64,000 nt of DNA from Gluconobacter frateurii (GTDB lineage: Bacteria; Pseudomonadota; Alphaproteobacteria; Acetobacterales; Acetobacteraceae), in assembly GCF_002723955.1 (NCBI RefSeq), contig NZ_BEWN01000003.1:1-64000 (forward strand), written 5' to 3'. The translations under genes and the position numbers were made by a program. Shown here one piece after another: positions 28,796 to 39,031 of the stretch (positions are counted from its first letter, which is position 1; each line of letters starts with the position of its first letter). Under the pieces are notes generated by a model. That model was not told where the DNA came from. It saw nothing but the letters and a program-made list of their open reading frames with translations, and searched no databases.

Positions 28796-29763
28796 CAGAG
28801 ACTTTCTTTCAGACGGCTGTTCCGCGCGGCCTGGAGCTTCGCGAAATCGCTGTCCGCATGATAGGAGGATCGTGTCAGAGGGCTTGCGCTGACCTGAAGA
28901 AATCCTTTTGAACGGGCAGCACCAGCATAGCCGTCAAACTCTTCCGGGGTAACAAACTTTTCGACAGCCGCATGCTTCACGCTCGGCTGAAGATACTGTC
29001 CCAGCGTTAGGAAATCCACGTCGGCAACCCTGAAATCATCCATGACCTGCCATACTTCCATCTTCTCTTCACCCAGGCCAAGCATAAGGCCAGACTTGGT
29101 GAAAATGGATGGATCGAGCCTCTTCACACCGTCCAGCAGGCGCAATGATTGGTAGTATCGCGCACCCGGCCGGATTGTGGGATAGAGACGTGGTACAGTC
29201 TCGATATTGTGATTGAAAACGTCTGGCCGTGCTTCCACTACGATCTCAAGTGCCCCCGGTTTTCGAAGAAAATCAGGTGTCAGGATCTCAATAGTCGTTT
29301 CCGGAGAAGCTGATCGTATGGCCTGAATGACCCGCGCGAAATGATGTGCGCCGCCATCCGCAAGGTCATCACGGTCAACCGACGTGATGACAACGTGCTT
29401 GAGGCCCAGCTTTGCTACAGCTTCCGCCACCCGACGCGGTTCGTCCGTGTCCAGTGCTTTTGGAAGCCCCGTCGTCACGTTGCAAAAGGAGCAGGCCCGC
29501 GTGCAGATTTCCCCCATGATCATCATGGTCGCGTGACGTTGGGACCAGCACTCCCCGATATTCGGACAGGCTGCTTCCTCACAGACCGTGACCAGATTAG
29601 CCTCCCGCATCAGCGCCCGTGTCTCGTGATACACGGGATGATTGGGCGCCTTTACCCGAATCCAGGACGGCTTACGCTGGATCGGGTTATCGGGACGATG
29701 TGCCTTCTCCGGATGGCGGAGAGCGGACATCTCACGGTGATCTATGGTGATGCGCTGGGACAT
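28795..29763 (-). CDS. lipA: Lipoyl synthase
   Basis: Radical SAM enzyme of 322 residues that inserts two sulfurs into octanoyl groups on lipoyl domains. It shows both [4Fe-4S] motifs: C61, C66 and C72 for the auxiliary cluster, and CTRACSFC (C87, C91, C94) for the SAM cluster. It sits 5 bases after lpd, directly downstream of three enzymes whose lipoyl groups it makes. Co-transcription with pdhABC-lpd fits demand for the cofactor. Confidence 0.98.
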   Translation of the reverse strand: MSQRITIDHREMSALRHPEKAHRPDNPIQRKPSWIRVKAPNHPVYHETRALMREANLVTVCEEAACPNIGECWSQRHATMMIMGEICTRACSFCNVTTGLPKALDTDEPRRVAEAVAKLGLKHVVITSVDRDDLADGGAHHFARVIQAIRSASPETTIEILTPDFLRKPGALEIVVEARPDVFNHNIETVPRLYPTIRPGARYYQSLRLLDGVKRLDPSIFTKSGLMLGLGEEKMEVWQVMDDFRVADVDFLTLGQYLQPSVKHAAVEKFVTPEEFDGYAGAARSKGFLQVSASPLTRSSYHADSDFAKLQAARNSRLKESL

Positions 29764-29768
29764 GGTGC

Positions 29769-31175
29769 TCAGATATGGAGCGGCCCGTCGAAGGCCGCCA
29801 GAGTGGCTTCGTGCATCGTCTCAGAAATTGTCGGATGCGGGAAAACCGTCTCGATCAGTTCTGCTTCCGTCAGTTCGCCTGTCCGGGCAATGACGTAGCC
29901 CTGAATCATTTCCGTGACTTCCGCACCGATCATGTGAGCGCCCAGAAGCTCCCCGGTTGTGGCATCAAACACGGTCTTGACCATGCCTTCCGTCTCACCC
30001 ATCGCAACGGCCTTGCCATTCGCCATGAACGGGAAGCGGCCAACACGAACTTTGTGACCGGATGCGATGGCTTTCTCTTCACTTAGACCGACCGAAGCGA
30101 TCTGAGGACGGGAATAGGTGCAGCCCGGAATGTTCAGCGCATGCAGAGGCTGTGGGGAACGACCGGCAATCTTCTCGACGCAGAGAATACCTTCATGGCT
30201 TGCCTTGTGAGCGAGCCATGGAGCGCCCGCAACGTCACCGATGGCATAGATGCCCGGCTCTGCCGTGCGGCAGAAGCCGTCCGTGATGATATGAGTGCGA
30301 TCGACCTGAACCTTGGTTCCCTCGAGGCCCAGATCTTCAACGTTTCCAACAATTCCAACGGCGCAGATCACGCGATCCACGGTCAGATCAATTGTGCCGG
30401 ATGCGCTTTCAATGGTGGTGGAAACCTCGTTCTCGCCCTTCTGAAGCGGACCAACCTTTGCTCCGGTGATGATCTTCATCCCCTGCTTCTCAAAGGCCTT
30501 GCGAGCGGCGGCGCTGATCTCGGGATCTTCGGCAATCAGAATTCGGTCCGCAACTTCCGCAATGGTCACTTCGCTGCCCATATTGCGATAGAAGGACGCA
30601 AATTCGATACCAATGGCACCAGAGCCGATGACCAGCAAACGCTTCGGCAGTTCAGCCGGGGTCATGGCTTCACGCGCGCCCCAGATCAGCTTGCCATCTG
30701 TCTCCAGACCCGGAAGCTGACGGCCGCGTGCACCAGTCGCCAGAATAACGTTGGGCGACTTGATGACCGCAACCTCGGCACCATCCTTGGTGATGGAAAC
30801 CTTGTGCGCTTCCCCTGCCCGGCCAGCCAGTTTGGCACGACCGTCAAAGGTCGTAACTTTGGCCTTCTTGAGCAGATGAGCAATGCCACCCCCCATACGG
30901 CGTGCAATTCCGCGGGATCGCGCAACAATCTTGGGCAGATCAAAGGACACATTTTCGGCCGAGAAGCCGAAGGTCCCCAGATCATGTAGGAGGTGATGAA
31001 TCTCGGAAGACCGCAGGAGCGCCTTGGTTGGAATACAGCCCCAGTTGAGGCAGACACCGCCAAAATGCGTGCTCTCCACGATGGCAACGCTCATCCCGAG
31101 CTGGCTGGCTCGGAGTGCTGCAACGTAACCGCCAGGACCGCCACCAACAACGATCAGATCGAAAGTATCGGACAT
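29769..31175 (-). CDS. lpdA: Dihydrolipoyl dehydrogenase (E3)
   Basis: FAD flavoprotein of 468 residues that reoxidises dihydrolipoamide with NAD+. It has the N-terminal FAD motif [15 protein letters not shown], the redox disulfide C42-C47 in [13 protein letters not shown], the NAD-binding [15 protein letters not shown], and the C-terminal His-Glu pair in VFPHPTISE. It follows pdhC by 3 bases and so belongs to the pyruvate dehydrogenase unit; it may also serve 2-oxoglutarate dehydrogenase or glycine cleavage. Confidence 0.97.
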   Translation of the reverse strand: MSDTFDLIVVGGGPGGYVAALRASQLGMSVAIVESTHFGGVCLNWGCIPTKALLRSSEIHHLLHDLGTFGFSAENVSFDLPKIVARSRGIARRMGGGIAHLLKKAKVTTFDGRAKLAGRAGEAHKVSITKDGAEVAVIKSPNVILATGARGRQLPGLETDGKLIWGAREAMTPAELPKRLLVIGSGAIGIEFASFYRNMGSEVTIAEVADRILIAEDPEISAAARKAFEKQGMKIITGAKVGPLQKGENEVSTTIESASGTIDLTVDRVICAVGIVGNVEDLGLEGTKVQVDRTHIITDGFCRTAEPGIYAIGDVAGAPWLAHKASHEGILCVEKIAGRSPQPLHALNIPGCTYSRPQIASVGLSEEKAIASGHKVRVGRFPFMANGKAVAMGETEGMVKTVFDATTGELLGAHMIGAEVTEMIQGYVIARTGELTEAELIETVFPHPTISETMHEATLAAFDGPLHI

Positions 31176-31178
31176 GGA

Positions 31179-32408
31179 TCAGACCACCAGAGTGTAAGGG
31201 TTCTGTACGATGTCGCGCAGGGCGTTCAGCCACTGTGCGCCAAGCGCGCCATCAACGGCACGATGGTCAACAGAAAGTGTCGCCGTCATGACGGTTGCAA
31301 TCGCAAGCTGGTCTCCCCGAACCACGGCACGTTTCTCACCTGATGCAATGGCCAGGATGCCAGCCTGCGGAGGATTGATAATCGCAGCAAAATCGCGGAC
31401 TCCAAACATCCCCATATTCGAGATGGAGAACGTCCCGCCCTGGAATTCTTCCGGCTTAAGCTTGCCTGCACGGGCGCGCTTCGCCAGATCTTTGGCTTCA
31501 CGGCTGATCTCGCGCAGGGACTTCAGGTCCGCATTCCGGATGATTGGCGTGATGAGGCCTTCCGGAATGGAGACGGCCATCGAGATGTCCACATTCTCGA
31601 AATGCAGTGTCTCCGCATCAGTAAACTGCACATTGAGACCGGGCTGCTTCTTCAGCGCGAGACCGACCGCCTTGATCATCATATCGTTGACGGAGATCTT
31701 GAAGCTGTTGTCCTCAGCCGTCGCGTTCAGTTTCGAACGAAGGGCCAGCAGGGCATCAAGTTCGATGTCCACGGATACATAGAAGTGCGGAACCTGAGTC
31801 TTTGATTCCGTCAGGCGCCTCGCAATAACCTTCCGCATCGTGGAGTTCGGAACACGCTTTACATCGCCCTCAATAGCAACGGCGGTCGCGGGAGCGGCTT
31901 TCGGCGCGACTGGTGCAGCGTTTCCGCTCTTCTCCACATCCCGCTTCAAGATTCGTCCGTTCGGGCCGGTTCCGTTTAGGGATCCAAGAGCAATTCCGCG
32001 GTCTTTAGCCATGCGCTTTGCCAGCGGAGAGACGAAAATACGCTCGCTACTCTCCTCTCTCGACGCGGCTTTGGCGCTTGCCGGAGGTGTACTTGCAGCA
32101 ACAGGCTCAGCGGCCGGAGCAACAATAGCAGGTGTTTGGCCGGAAGATGCAGCAGGGACATCTTCGCCTTCCTCAACCAGAACGGCGATAGGGGTGTTGA
32201 CTGCAACGCCCTCTATACCTTCCTGAACAAGAATGCGGCCAAGAATACCCTCGTCCACGGCCTCGACTTCCATCGTGGCCTTGTCGGTTTCGATTTCAGC
32301 GATCACATCGCCGGCTGAAACCTTATCGCCCTCATTCTTGAGCCAGCGGGCCAGTTTGCCTTCAGTCATTGTCGGCGACAGGGCCGGCATCAGGATATCA
32401 GTTGCCAT
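31179..32408 (-). CDS. pdhC: Pyruvate dehydrogenase E2, dihydrolipoamide acetyltransferase
   Basis: Core of the pyruvate dehydrogenase complex: accepts acetyl groups on its lipoyl arm and passes them to CoA. The 409 residues comprise one lipoyl domain (lipoyl Lys 43 in ETDKATMEV), an Ala/Pro-rich linker, a peripheral-subunit-binding domain (FVSPLAKRMAKDRGIALGSL), a second linker, and the catalytic domain ending in SVDHRAVDGALGAQWL, with the active His. It has one lipoyl domain rather than the three of E. coli; a second is carried by PdhB. Confidence 0.97.
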   Translation of the reverse strand: MATDILMPALSPTMTEGKLARWLKNEGDKVSAGDVIAEIETDKATMEVEAVDEGILGRILVQEGIEGVAVNTPIAVLVEEGEDVPAASSGQTPAIVAPAAEPVAASTPPASAKAASREESSERIFVSPLAKRMAKDRGIALGSLNGTGPNGRILKRDVEKSGNAAPVAPKAAPATAVAIEGDVKRVPNSTMRKVIARRLTESKTQVPHFYVSVDIELDALLALRSKLNATAEDNSFKISVNDMMIKAVGLALKKQPGLNVQFTDAETLHFENVDISMAVSIPEGLITPIIRNADLKSLREISREAKDLAKRARAGKLKPEEFQGGTFSISNMGMFGVRDFAAIINPPQAGILAIASGEKRAVVRGDQLAIATVMTATLSVDHRAVDGALGAQWLNALRDIVQNPYTLVV

Positions 32409-32414
32409 TGTCGG

Positions 32415-33782
32415 TCAGTCCCCGAACTGCTTGCGGACTGCTTCCACAACCCATTCAGGTTTTGGAAGTGCCAGTTTTTCAAGATTGGATGCGTAAGGCA
32501 GCGGCAGGTCAAGACCGCAGACGCGTGCTGGGGGGGCATCGAGCCAGTCAAACGCCTGCTCAACGGCAACCGTGCAGATTTCCGCACCTATACCTGCAAC
32601 CGGCCAGCCTTCCTCCACGGAAACAATCCGGTTCGTCTTCTTGACGCTCTTGATGATGGTCTCGGTGTCTAACGGACGTATAGTGCGCAGGTTGATGACC
32701 TCTGCGTCGATACCTTGTTCGGCCAACTTGGCAGCCGCGTCCAGCGCTACGCCCACCATGATGGAGAACGCCACCAGCGTCACATCCTTGCCTTCCCGTT
32801 CGATCTTGGCTTTCCCGATCGGCAGGATGAAATCTTCATCCGTGGGGCATGGGAATTTCTGGCCGTACAGGATCTCGTTTTCCAGCACCACAACCGGGTT
32901 CGGATCACGAATAGCCGCGCGCAACAGACCCTTCGCATCAGCAGCAGACCACGGAGCGACAACTTTCAGGCCTGGAATGTGAGCATACCAGCTCGCAAAG
33001 CACTGGGAGTGCTGAGCGCCGACGCGTGCCGCCGCACCATTCGGGCCACGGAAGACAATTGGACAACCCATCTGACCGCCCGACATGTAAAGCGTCTTGG
33101 CTGCGGAATTAATAATATGATCAATGGCTTGAAGAGAGAAGTTCATAGTCATGAACTCAACGATCGGCTTCAGTCCCGTCAGGGCCGCACCGACTGCCAT
33201 GCCGGTAAAACCATGCTCGGTGATCGGCATATCGATGACGCGCTTTTCACCAAACTCATCCAGCAGACCCTGGCTGATCTTGTACGCACCCTGATACTGG
33301 GCAACTTCTTCACCCATCAGGAACACATCTTCATCGCGACGAAGTTCGGCAGCCATTGCATCGCGCAGAGCTTCACGGACGGTGATGTTCTTCGTCTCGC
33401 CCCAGTCTTTTTCTTCTTCCGCCTGCTTGATGGCGGGAGCCTCAACAATGGCAGGAGCGGACGGTGTTTCAATCGCGACTGTCACACCTGCAGCCGGATC
33501 AGCTGAGCGTGTCACGCTCTCTGCGGCTGCGGCATCCTCACCCTCTTCAAGCAGAACGGCGATCGGTGTGTTCACGGCGACGTTTTCGCTGCCTTCAGGG
33601 ACCAGAACTTTGCCAAACACGCCGTCTTCGACAGCCTCGACTTCCATCGTGGCCTTGTCGGTCTCGATTTCGGCGATTACATCGCCGGACTTCACGGCCT
33701 CACCCGGCTGTCGGAGCCAGCGTGCAATCGTACCTTCGGTCATGGTCGGCGACAGGGCCGGCATCAGAATCAGAGATGCCAT
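32415..33782 (-). CDS. pdhB: Pyruvate dehydrogenase E1 beta with an N-terminal lipoyl domain
   Basis: Beta subunit of the thiamine-dependent E1 component. Residues 1-80 form a lipoyl domain (Lys 43 in ETDKATMEV), then an Ala-rich linker, and the E1-beta core begins near residue 130 ([19 protein letters not shown]). The thiamine-site Glu lies in [15 protein letters not shown]. The lipoyl-E1beta fusion is typical of Alphaproteobacteria. The lipoyl part is nearly identical to that of pdhC, suggesting recent duplication or gene conversion. Six bases separate it from pdhC. Confidence 0.97.
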   Translation of the reverse strand: MASLILMPALSPTMTEGTIARWLRQPGEAVKSGDVIAEIETDKATMEVEAVEDGVFGKVLVPEGSENVAVNTPIAVLLEEGEDAAAAESVTRSADPAAGVTVAIETPSAPAIVEAPAIKQAEEEKDWGETKNITVREALRDAMAAELRRDEDVFLMGEEVAQYQGAYKISQGLLDEFGEKRVIDMPITEHGFTGMAVGAALTGLKPIVEFMTMNFSLQAIDHIINSAAKTLYMSGGQMGCPIVFRGPNGAAARVGAQHSQCFASWYAHIPGLKVVAPWSAADAKGLLRAAIRDPNPVVVLENEILYGQKFPCPTDEDFILPIGKAKIEREGKDVTLVAFSIMVGVALDAAAKLAEQGIDAEVINLRTIRPLDTETIIKSVKKTNRIVSVEEGWPVAGIGAEICTVAVEQAFDWLDAPPARVCGLDLPLPYASNLEKLALPKPEWVVEAVRKQFGD

Positions 33783-33787
33783 GGAAC

Positions 33788-34792
33788 TCAGGCCTCCACC
33801 AGAATGTCAGTCCAGAGTTCGGATTCATCCGGCTCCGGGCAAGTCTGTGCAAATTCGACAGCGTCCGCCACAACGGCTTTCACGTCAGTTTCGATGTCCT
33901 TGAAGACCTCTTCGCCAATGCCGTTACGCAGCATTTCGGCTTTCAGGTTCTCAATTGGATCGCGCGTGCGACGCATTTCCTCGACTTCAGTCCGCTGACG
34001 GTACTTGGCCGGATCGGACATGGAGTGCCCGCGATAGCGATAGGTTTCCATTTCCAGTAGGAACGGTCCCTTACCTGCGCGGCAATGCTCCATCGCTTCC
34101 TGTGCGGCCTGATGCACAGCGAAGACATCCATGCCGTCAACCTTACGGCTCGGAATACCCCATGGCTCTGCATTGCGAGACAGATCCCGGGATGCAGACG
34201 CACGCTCAATGGACGTGCCCATGCCGTAGCGGTTATTTTCGATCACATAGATGCAGGGAAGCTTGTGAAGAGCGGCTAGATTGAAGCTCTCGTAGACCTG
34301 TCCCTGTGCAGAAGCACCTTCGCCAAAATAGACGATCGAGACTTCGTCTGTGCCGCGATAATGGTTGGCAAAGGCCAGACCTGTACCAAGCGCAACCTGC
34401 GCGCCAACGATACCATGGCCACCGTAGAACTCCTTTTCACGGGAGAACATGTGCATTGAGCCGCCCTTACCGCGGGAATAGCCACCGGAGCGTCCCGTCA
34501 GTTCAGCCATGACACCACGGGCGGTCATGCCGGCTACCAGCATCTGACCATGATCACGGTATGACGTGATGGACTTGTCACCCTGCTTCATGTTCAGGCC
34601 GATGCCGACCACAACGGCTTCCTGCCCGATATAAAGATGGCAGAAGCCTCCGATGAGCCCCATTCCGTAGAGCTGCCCAGCCTTTTCCTCAAAACGTCGG
34701 ACCAGCAGCATGTCCTTGTAGGCACGCTTCATTGTCTCCGGCGAAAGGGCCGGACCGTTGCTCCGGTTGGAAGCGGACGTTGTCTCGTCCAT
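33788..34792 (-). CDS. pdhA: Pyruvate dehydrogenase E1 alpha
   Basis: Alpha subunit of the E1 decarboxylase, 334 residues. Thiamine-diphosphate motif: [19 protein letters not shown] and the following [10 protein letters not shown]. The phosphorylation-loop region [11 protein letters not shown] is present, but bacterial enzymes are not regulated that way. I start at ATG 34792, six bases after GGAG; the frame extends to 34813 without a site. It is the first gene of pdhA-pdhB-pdhC-lpd-lipA-ratA, and its promoter should lie in 34793-34962. Confidence 0.96.
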   Translation of the reverse strand: MDETTSASNRSNGPALSPETMKRAYKDMLLVRRFEEKAGQLYGMGLIGGFCHLYIGQEAVVVGIGLNMKQGDKSITSYRDHGQMLVAGMTARGVMAELTGRSGGYSRGKGGSMHMFSREKEFYGGHGIVGAQVALGTGLAFANHYRGTDEVSIVYFGEGASAQGQVYESFNLAALHKLPCIYVIENNRYGMGTSIERASASRDLSRNAEPWGIPSRKVDGMDVFAVHQAAQEAMEHCRAGKGPFLLEMETYRYRGHSMSDPAKYRQRTEVEEMRRTRDPIENLKAEMLRNGIGEEVFKDIETDVKAVVADAVEFAQTCPEPDESELWTDILVEA

Positions 34793-34915
34793 GGCGGTCT
34801 CCTGGAAATGCACAAATCTGGGGAAGCTCTTACCGATACTTGGCCTGGAAGGCCAGAGTGACCCCAGTTACATCTCCGAAAGGAAAAGCAGGGTCCGGAA
34901 GCTTGATGGAACCGA

Positions 34916-34954
34916 CCTGTTGAAGGGATCCGCGAATGCGACACCTTCAACAGG
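34916..34954. repeat. Perfect 11-base inverted repeat between trpC and pdhA
   Basis: CCTGTTGAAGG (34916-34926) and CCTTCAACAGG (34944-34954) are exact inverse copies around 17 bases. It starts 9 bases after the trpC stop on the minus strand, with no T-run. It may be a factor-dependent trp terminator, or an operator for pdhA, whose start is 124 bases downstream. Confidence 0.55.
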
Positions 34955-34962
34955 ACCGGATG

Positions 34963-35886
34963 TCAGGTAAAGCCAAGAAGGCGACGGGCAGCTGCCCCCG
35001 GATCATCTTCACGGAGAAGGCTTTCGCCAACAAGTACGGCGCTGGCACCCACCTCTCCAACCTTGAGGAGATCGTCCTGCGTCTTGATGCCGCTTTCAGA
35101 GACAACCAGACGATCGGGTGGCACCATGGGGGCCAGATCTAGGGTCGTCTGGATGTCTGTCTTGAGCGTGCGGAGATTACGGTTGTTGATACCGATCAGG
35201 GACGTATCAAGAGCCAGCGCACGGTTCAGTTCATCTGCGTCGTGCACTTCCACCAGAACGTCCATATCCAGACCACGGGCAATGCCGATCAGTTCAGATG
35301 CTTGCGTTTCCGTCAGGGCCGCCATGATGAGCAGGATACAGTCCGCGCCAATCAGGCGGCTTTCATGAACCTGCCAGGGGTCAAGAATGAAATCCTTACG
35401 GAGGATTGGAAGGCTGCATGCTTCACGAACAGCACGAATATCGTCCGTGCTGCCATGGAAGCACGATCCTTCTGTCAAAACGGACAGGCAGGTCGCACCC
35501 GCTGCCTGATAGGCCTGTGCAATACCAACGGGATCGTATGTCGGGCGAAGAACGCCAGCTGAAGGAGAGGCTTTCTTGATCTCGGCAATCAATCCAACCT
35601 GTCGGTCGGCCGTCAGATGCTGGAGAGCCTGTCCGAAACCGCGTGTTGGCGTCGTAACTTCACGTGCTCGGAGCGTAATGTCTTTGAGGGACATGATCTG
35701 GGATCGCTGCTCCACGTCCACACGGGTACGCGCACAGATACGGGCCAGAACATCGCTCCGGTCCGTTGTTTCGACCGAAGGGTCCTTGATGGGTGGCGTG
35801 GTCGTTTCCGGCACTTCCGGGTCAGGAAACTGCTCTACCCCTTCAGGTGCATAGGTCATCGCTGGTCGCTGATGCATGAAGGTCAT
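34963..35886 (-). CDS. trpC: Indole-3-glycerol phosphate synthase
   Basis: Closes the indole ring in tryptophan synthesis; TIM-barrel enzyme. Core motifs are LIAEIKKASPSAGVL (about 99-113), SVLTEGSCFHGS, LRKDFILDPWQV, VEVHD, IGINNRNLRT and VVSESGI. The frame is 307 residues, about 40 longer than usual; the extra N-terminus (Pro/Thr-rich) could be real, because the ATG at 35886 overlaps the trpD stop (ATGA), or start sites at internal ATGs could be used. There is no PRAI (TrpF) fusion. Last gene of the ppiD-trpEGDC series. Confidence 0.95.
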   Translation of the reverse strand: MTFMHQRPAMTYAPEGVEQFPDPEVPETTTPPIKDPSVETTDRSDVLARICARTRVDVEQRSQIMSLKDITLRAREVTTPTRGFGQALQHLTADRQVGLIAEIKKASPSAGVLRPTYDPVGIAQAYQAAGATCLSVLTEGSCFHGSTDDIRAVREACSLPILRKDFILDPWQVHESRLIGADCILLIMAALTETQASELIGIARGLDMDVLVEVHDADELNRALALDTSLIGINNRNLRTLKTDIQTTLDLAPMVPPDRLVVSESGIKTQDDLLKVGEVGASAVLVGESLLREDDPGAAARRLLGFT

Positions 35887-36974
35887 GATAGTCCTGCATT
35901 TGTCTCTGTAAGGGAGGCCATGGCATTGCGTGCCCGCGTCAGGGCTGTGCGTGCGTGCCCATCGTCGATGGAACGGGCTGCCATTGCCATATTGTTACGG
36001 AACGCCTGAGCGTCAATCGTGCCACTATGCACAACATTTCCGCGTCCAGCCACATGAAGCGCAGCTGCGGCATTCAAAAGAACGGTATCACGGTAAGGTC
36101 CGCGCTCCCCATCAAGAAGCGCGGTGAGAGCTCTCGCGTTCGCATCCGAGTCTCCGCCACGGATGGCAGAGATGGGAGCTGACGCAATGCCTGCCATATC
36201 GGGGTCGAAGGTTAGTCGGCTGATCGTTCCATTTTCAAGGCTCACGATTTCAGCGGGACCCGCAAGTGTCAGTTCATCACTGCCGCCCTCATCTGTCGTG
36301 CCATGCACAGCCCAGACATGCGTGCTGCCGAGGCTGTCGAGAGTTCGAACGACCGGTTCACACCAAAGAGCGTCAAAAACACCAATAAGCTGACGTTTTA
36401 CCTCAGCAGGATTGCAGAGAGGTCCAAGCAGATTGAATAGTGTTCGAAATCCTAGCGCCTTCCGGACCGGAGCCGCATGACGCATGGCTGGATGATGGAA
36501 TGGTGCGGCAAGGAACGCCAGGTGGTTCTTCCGTAACTGGGTACTTTGAAAAGCCGGATCGTCGATCGGCGGAATTCCAAGCGTTTCCAGAACATCCGTC
36601 GCGCCCGACCGGGACGAAAGCGCGCGATTGCCATGTTTGGCGACCGGAACCCCCAGCCCTGCCAGAACGAAAGCAACGGCGGTCGAGACATTAAGCGTGC
36701 CAAGGCCGTCCCCGCCCGTTCCACAGACGTCCAGCGTATCGACTGGAACATCTGGCAAAACCGTCATATAGCGACGGACGGCCTGCACTGCTCCCGTCAA
36801 TTCATCAGCAGCTTCACCGCGCATCTTGAGCGCCGTGAGGAAGGCTGCGAGTTGAGCAGGCTCCACGTCTCCCGCCATGATTGCCGAAAATGCTTTTTCA
36901 GCATCACCGGCAGTCAGAGTGGCACCATCAGCAACACGGCGTAGAATAGCCGGAAAATCAGCTGCTGCCGTCAT
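35883..36974 (-). CDS. trpD: Anthranilate phosphoribosyltransferase
   Basis: Attaches phosphoribose from PRPP to anthranilate. The 363-residue protein has the hallmark DVCGTGGDGLGTLNVSTA (PRPP loop, about 83-100), KHGNRALSSRSGATDVLE and GPLCNP. It overlaps trpG upstream and trpC downstream by 4 bases each, so expression of the three is coupled. It is a stand-alone TrpD, not fused to TrpG as in enteric bacteria. Confidence 0.97.
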   Translation of the reverse strand: MTAAADFPAILRRVADGATLTAGDAEKAFSAIMAGDVEPAQLAAFLTALKMRGEAADELTGAVQAVRRYMTVLPDVPVDTLDVCGTGGDGLGTLNVSTAVAFVLAGLGVPVAKHGNRALSSRSGATDVLETLGIPPIDDPAFQSTQLRKNHLAFLAAPFHHPAMRHAAPVRKALGFRTLFNLLGPLCNPAEVKRQLIGVFDALWCEPVVRTLDSLGSTHVWAVHGTTDEGGSDELTLAGPAEIVSLENGTISRLTFDPDMAGIASAPISAIRGGDSDANARALTALLDGERGPYRDTVLLNAAAALHVAGRGNVVHSGTIDAQAFRNNMAMAARSIDDGHARTALTRARNAMASLTETNAGLS

Positions 36975-37567
36975 GCCGCCTCTACGGCTTTATGTGGAAT
37001 ACCGGCGATCGTTAGGAAATTCGCGAGCAACTCGCGGCCCGCTGTAGAAGCAATGCTCTCCGGGTGGAACTGAACGCCATGCACATCGTGGTCCCGGTGG
37101 CGGACGCCCATGATGATACCATCCTTCGTGGACGCATTGACGATCAGTTCTGGCGGAATGCTCGCAGGTTCCAGCGTCAGGCTATGATAGCGCACGACGT
37201 TCACCGGGTTGGGGAGACCCGCGAAAACGCCAGTGTCGTCATGGTCGACCGCGCTGATCTTGCCATGCATCGGAACAGGTGCGCGGACAACTTTCGCGCC
37301 AAAAACCTGTCCGATCGCCTGATGGCCGAGGCAGACACCGAAGACTGGTACTTTCCCGGCGGCTTCCTGGATCAGATCACAGCAGATCCCTGCACCATCA
37401 GGTGCGCAGGGACCAGGGGAAATCACGATGGCGGAGGGCTTGAGAGCAAGAGCCTCCTCGACACTCAGCGCATCATTGCGCCGTACGTCACATTCAACAC
37501 CCAGTGCGCCCAGATGATGCACAATGTTGAAGGTGAAGCTGTCGTAGTTGTCGATGAGCAGGATCAT
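36971..37567 (-). CDS. trpG: Anthranilate synthase component II (glutamine amidotransferase)
   Basis: Glutaminase of 198 residues supplying ammonia to TrpE. The N-terminus MILLIDNYDSFTFNIVHHLG is diagnostic; the nucleophile is C79 in FGVCLGHQAIGQ, and the His-Glu pair is in VQFHPESIAS. It could also serve as PabA for folate synthesis, since no separate copy is seen here. It is 48 bases downstream of trpE and overlaps trpD by 4. Confidence 0.96.
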   Translation of the reverse strand: MILLIDNYDSFTFNIVHHLGALGVECDVRRNDALSVEEALALKPSAIVISPGPCAPDGAGICCDLIQEAAGKVPVFGVCLGHQAIGQVFGAKVVRAPVPMHGKISAVDHDDTGVFAGLPNPVNVVRYHSLTLEPASIPPELIVNASTKDGIIMGVRHRDHDVHGVQFHPESIASTAGRELLANFLTIAGIPHKAVEAA

Positions 37568-37615
37568 GGCAACAGGATGGCCTTCACGTTTCGTTACGTC
37601 AAATGCAACATTGTT

Positions 37616-39031
37616 TCAGGATTTTGCTGCGTTGGAGACAGCGACTTCCGCAGCCCGGAAAAGTGCTCTCGCCTTTGCCTGCGTTTCCCGGAATTCCGAG
37701 TTCGGATCACTGTCCGCCACGACGCCACACCCCGCCTGAACATACATCTGACCATTTTTCAAAACGGCCATCCGAAGCCCTATGCAGGTATCCATTTCTC
37801 CATCCGCACCGAAATATCCGACGCAGCCGGAGTACGGTCCGCGGCGGGTCGGCTCCAGCTCATCAATAATTTCCATGGCACGGATTTTCGGTGCGCCCGT
37901 GAGGGTTCCGGCCGGGAATGCGGCAACAAGCGCATCCATGGCGGTTTTTCCAGCCTTGATCTGTCCCGTGACCGTCGAGGAAATATGCATGACGTGGCTG
38001 TAGCGTTCGATCACGAACTGATCGGGAACCTGCACGGTGCCCAGTTCCGAGACGCGGCCTACGTCATTCCGCCCCAGATCAATGAGCATGAGATGCTCGG
38101 CGAGTTCCTTCTGATCCGCGAGCAGTTCTTTCTCAAGCTCCAGATCATGTGCCCGGTCGTTGCCACGCGGACGGGTGCCAGCGAGGGGGCGAACCGTGAC
38201 TTCTCCTGCCCGCAGACGGACGAGAATTTCCGGCGACGAGCCAACCAGTGCGTAATCTTCCAGCTCCATCAGGAACAGGAACGGCGCCGGGTTGATGCGA
38301 CGCAGGCTCCGGTACAGCGCAAGCGGAGACAGCGGGAATGGTGTTGTGAAACGCTGGCTAGGCACGATCTGGAACGCATCTCCGGCCGCGATGTAATCCT
38401 GCGCGGTTCGGACATTCGCTTCGAACTGCTCCTGCGTCATATTCGATGATGGTGGAGCAAGTTCAGTGCCAGCAGGCAGAGTTTCCGTCGCATCTTCCAG
38501 AGGGGCAGCCAGTGCAGCCCGTGCCCGATCCAGCAGGGCATGAGCTTCTGCGGTCGTCATGGCACCGCGAACCGGCACAGCCAGGGTTAATTCATCACGG
38601 ACCGAATCAAACACGGCAAAAAGCTGAGGACGGATCATGATGCCTTCCGGCAGATCCACATCATTAACCGGAGCGTTCGGTAGGAACTCCATCTGGCGGA
38701 CCATGTCGTAGCCCAGCACCCCGAAAACACCGCCAATCATGGGCGGCATATCAACCGGAAGGTCCATCTGGCTCTGATCGATGATGTCCTTCAGCGTCTC
38801 CAGTGGTTTGCCTTGAAGCGGCGTTCCATCAAGCGTTACCTCTCCGTTCCGGCACTTCCAGACCAGATCAGGCAGAAGGGCAATCACGGAATAACGGCCC
38901 CTCGCCGCGCCGCCTTCCACGCTCTCCAGCAACATCCGGTAAGGATCATCGGAAAGACGGGACAGGCGCAGATAGGCTGAGACCGGAGTCAGAAGGTCAG
39001 CGGCTTCAATACTGTGAACAATCGGCATCAC
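37616..39031 (-). CDS. trpE: Anthranilate synthase component I
   Basis: Converts chorismate to anthranilate, the committed tryptophan step. This 471-residue protein has the conserved RPLAGTRPRG, LIDLGRNDVGRVS, HVMHISSTVTG and FPAGTLTGAPKIRAME blocks. The Leu-Ser pattern LTPVSAYLRLS near the N-terminus resembles the tryptophan feedback site, so allosteric control is likely. The ATG overlaps the ppiD stop; there is no room for a leader-peptide attenuator immediately upstream. Confidence 0.97.
   Translation of the reverse strand: MMPIVHSIEAADLLTPVSAYLRLSRLSDDPYRMLLESVEGGAARGRYSVIALLPDLVWKCRNGEVTLDGTPLQGKPLETLKDIIDQSQMDLPVDMPPMIGGVFGVLGYDMVRQMEFLPNAPVNDVDLPEGIMIRPQLFAVFDSVRDELTLAVPVRGAMTTAEAHALLDRARAALAAPLEDATETLPAGTELAPPSSNMTQEQFEANVRTAQDYIAAGDAFQIVPSQRFTTPFPLSPLALYRSLRRINPAPFLFLMELEDYALVGSSPEILVRLRAGEVTVRPLAGTRPRGNDRAHDLELEKELLADQKELAEHLMLIDLGRNDVGRVSELGTVQVPDQFVIERYSHVMHISSTVTGQIKAGKTAMDALVAAFPAGTLTGAPKIRAMEIIDELEPTRRGPYSGCVGYFGADGEMDTCIGLRMAVLKNGQMYVQAGCGVVADSDPNSEFRETQAKARALFRAAEVAVSNAAKS

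Noticed and set aside
37064-38449. 461-codon open frame on the plus strand opposite trpG and trpE
   Set aside because: It is the antisense shadow of two certain genes, with no ribosome site or domain; long antisense frames are common in GC-rich DNA.
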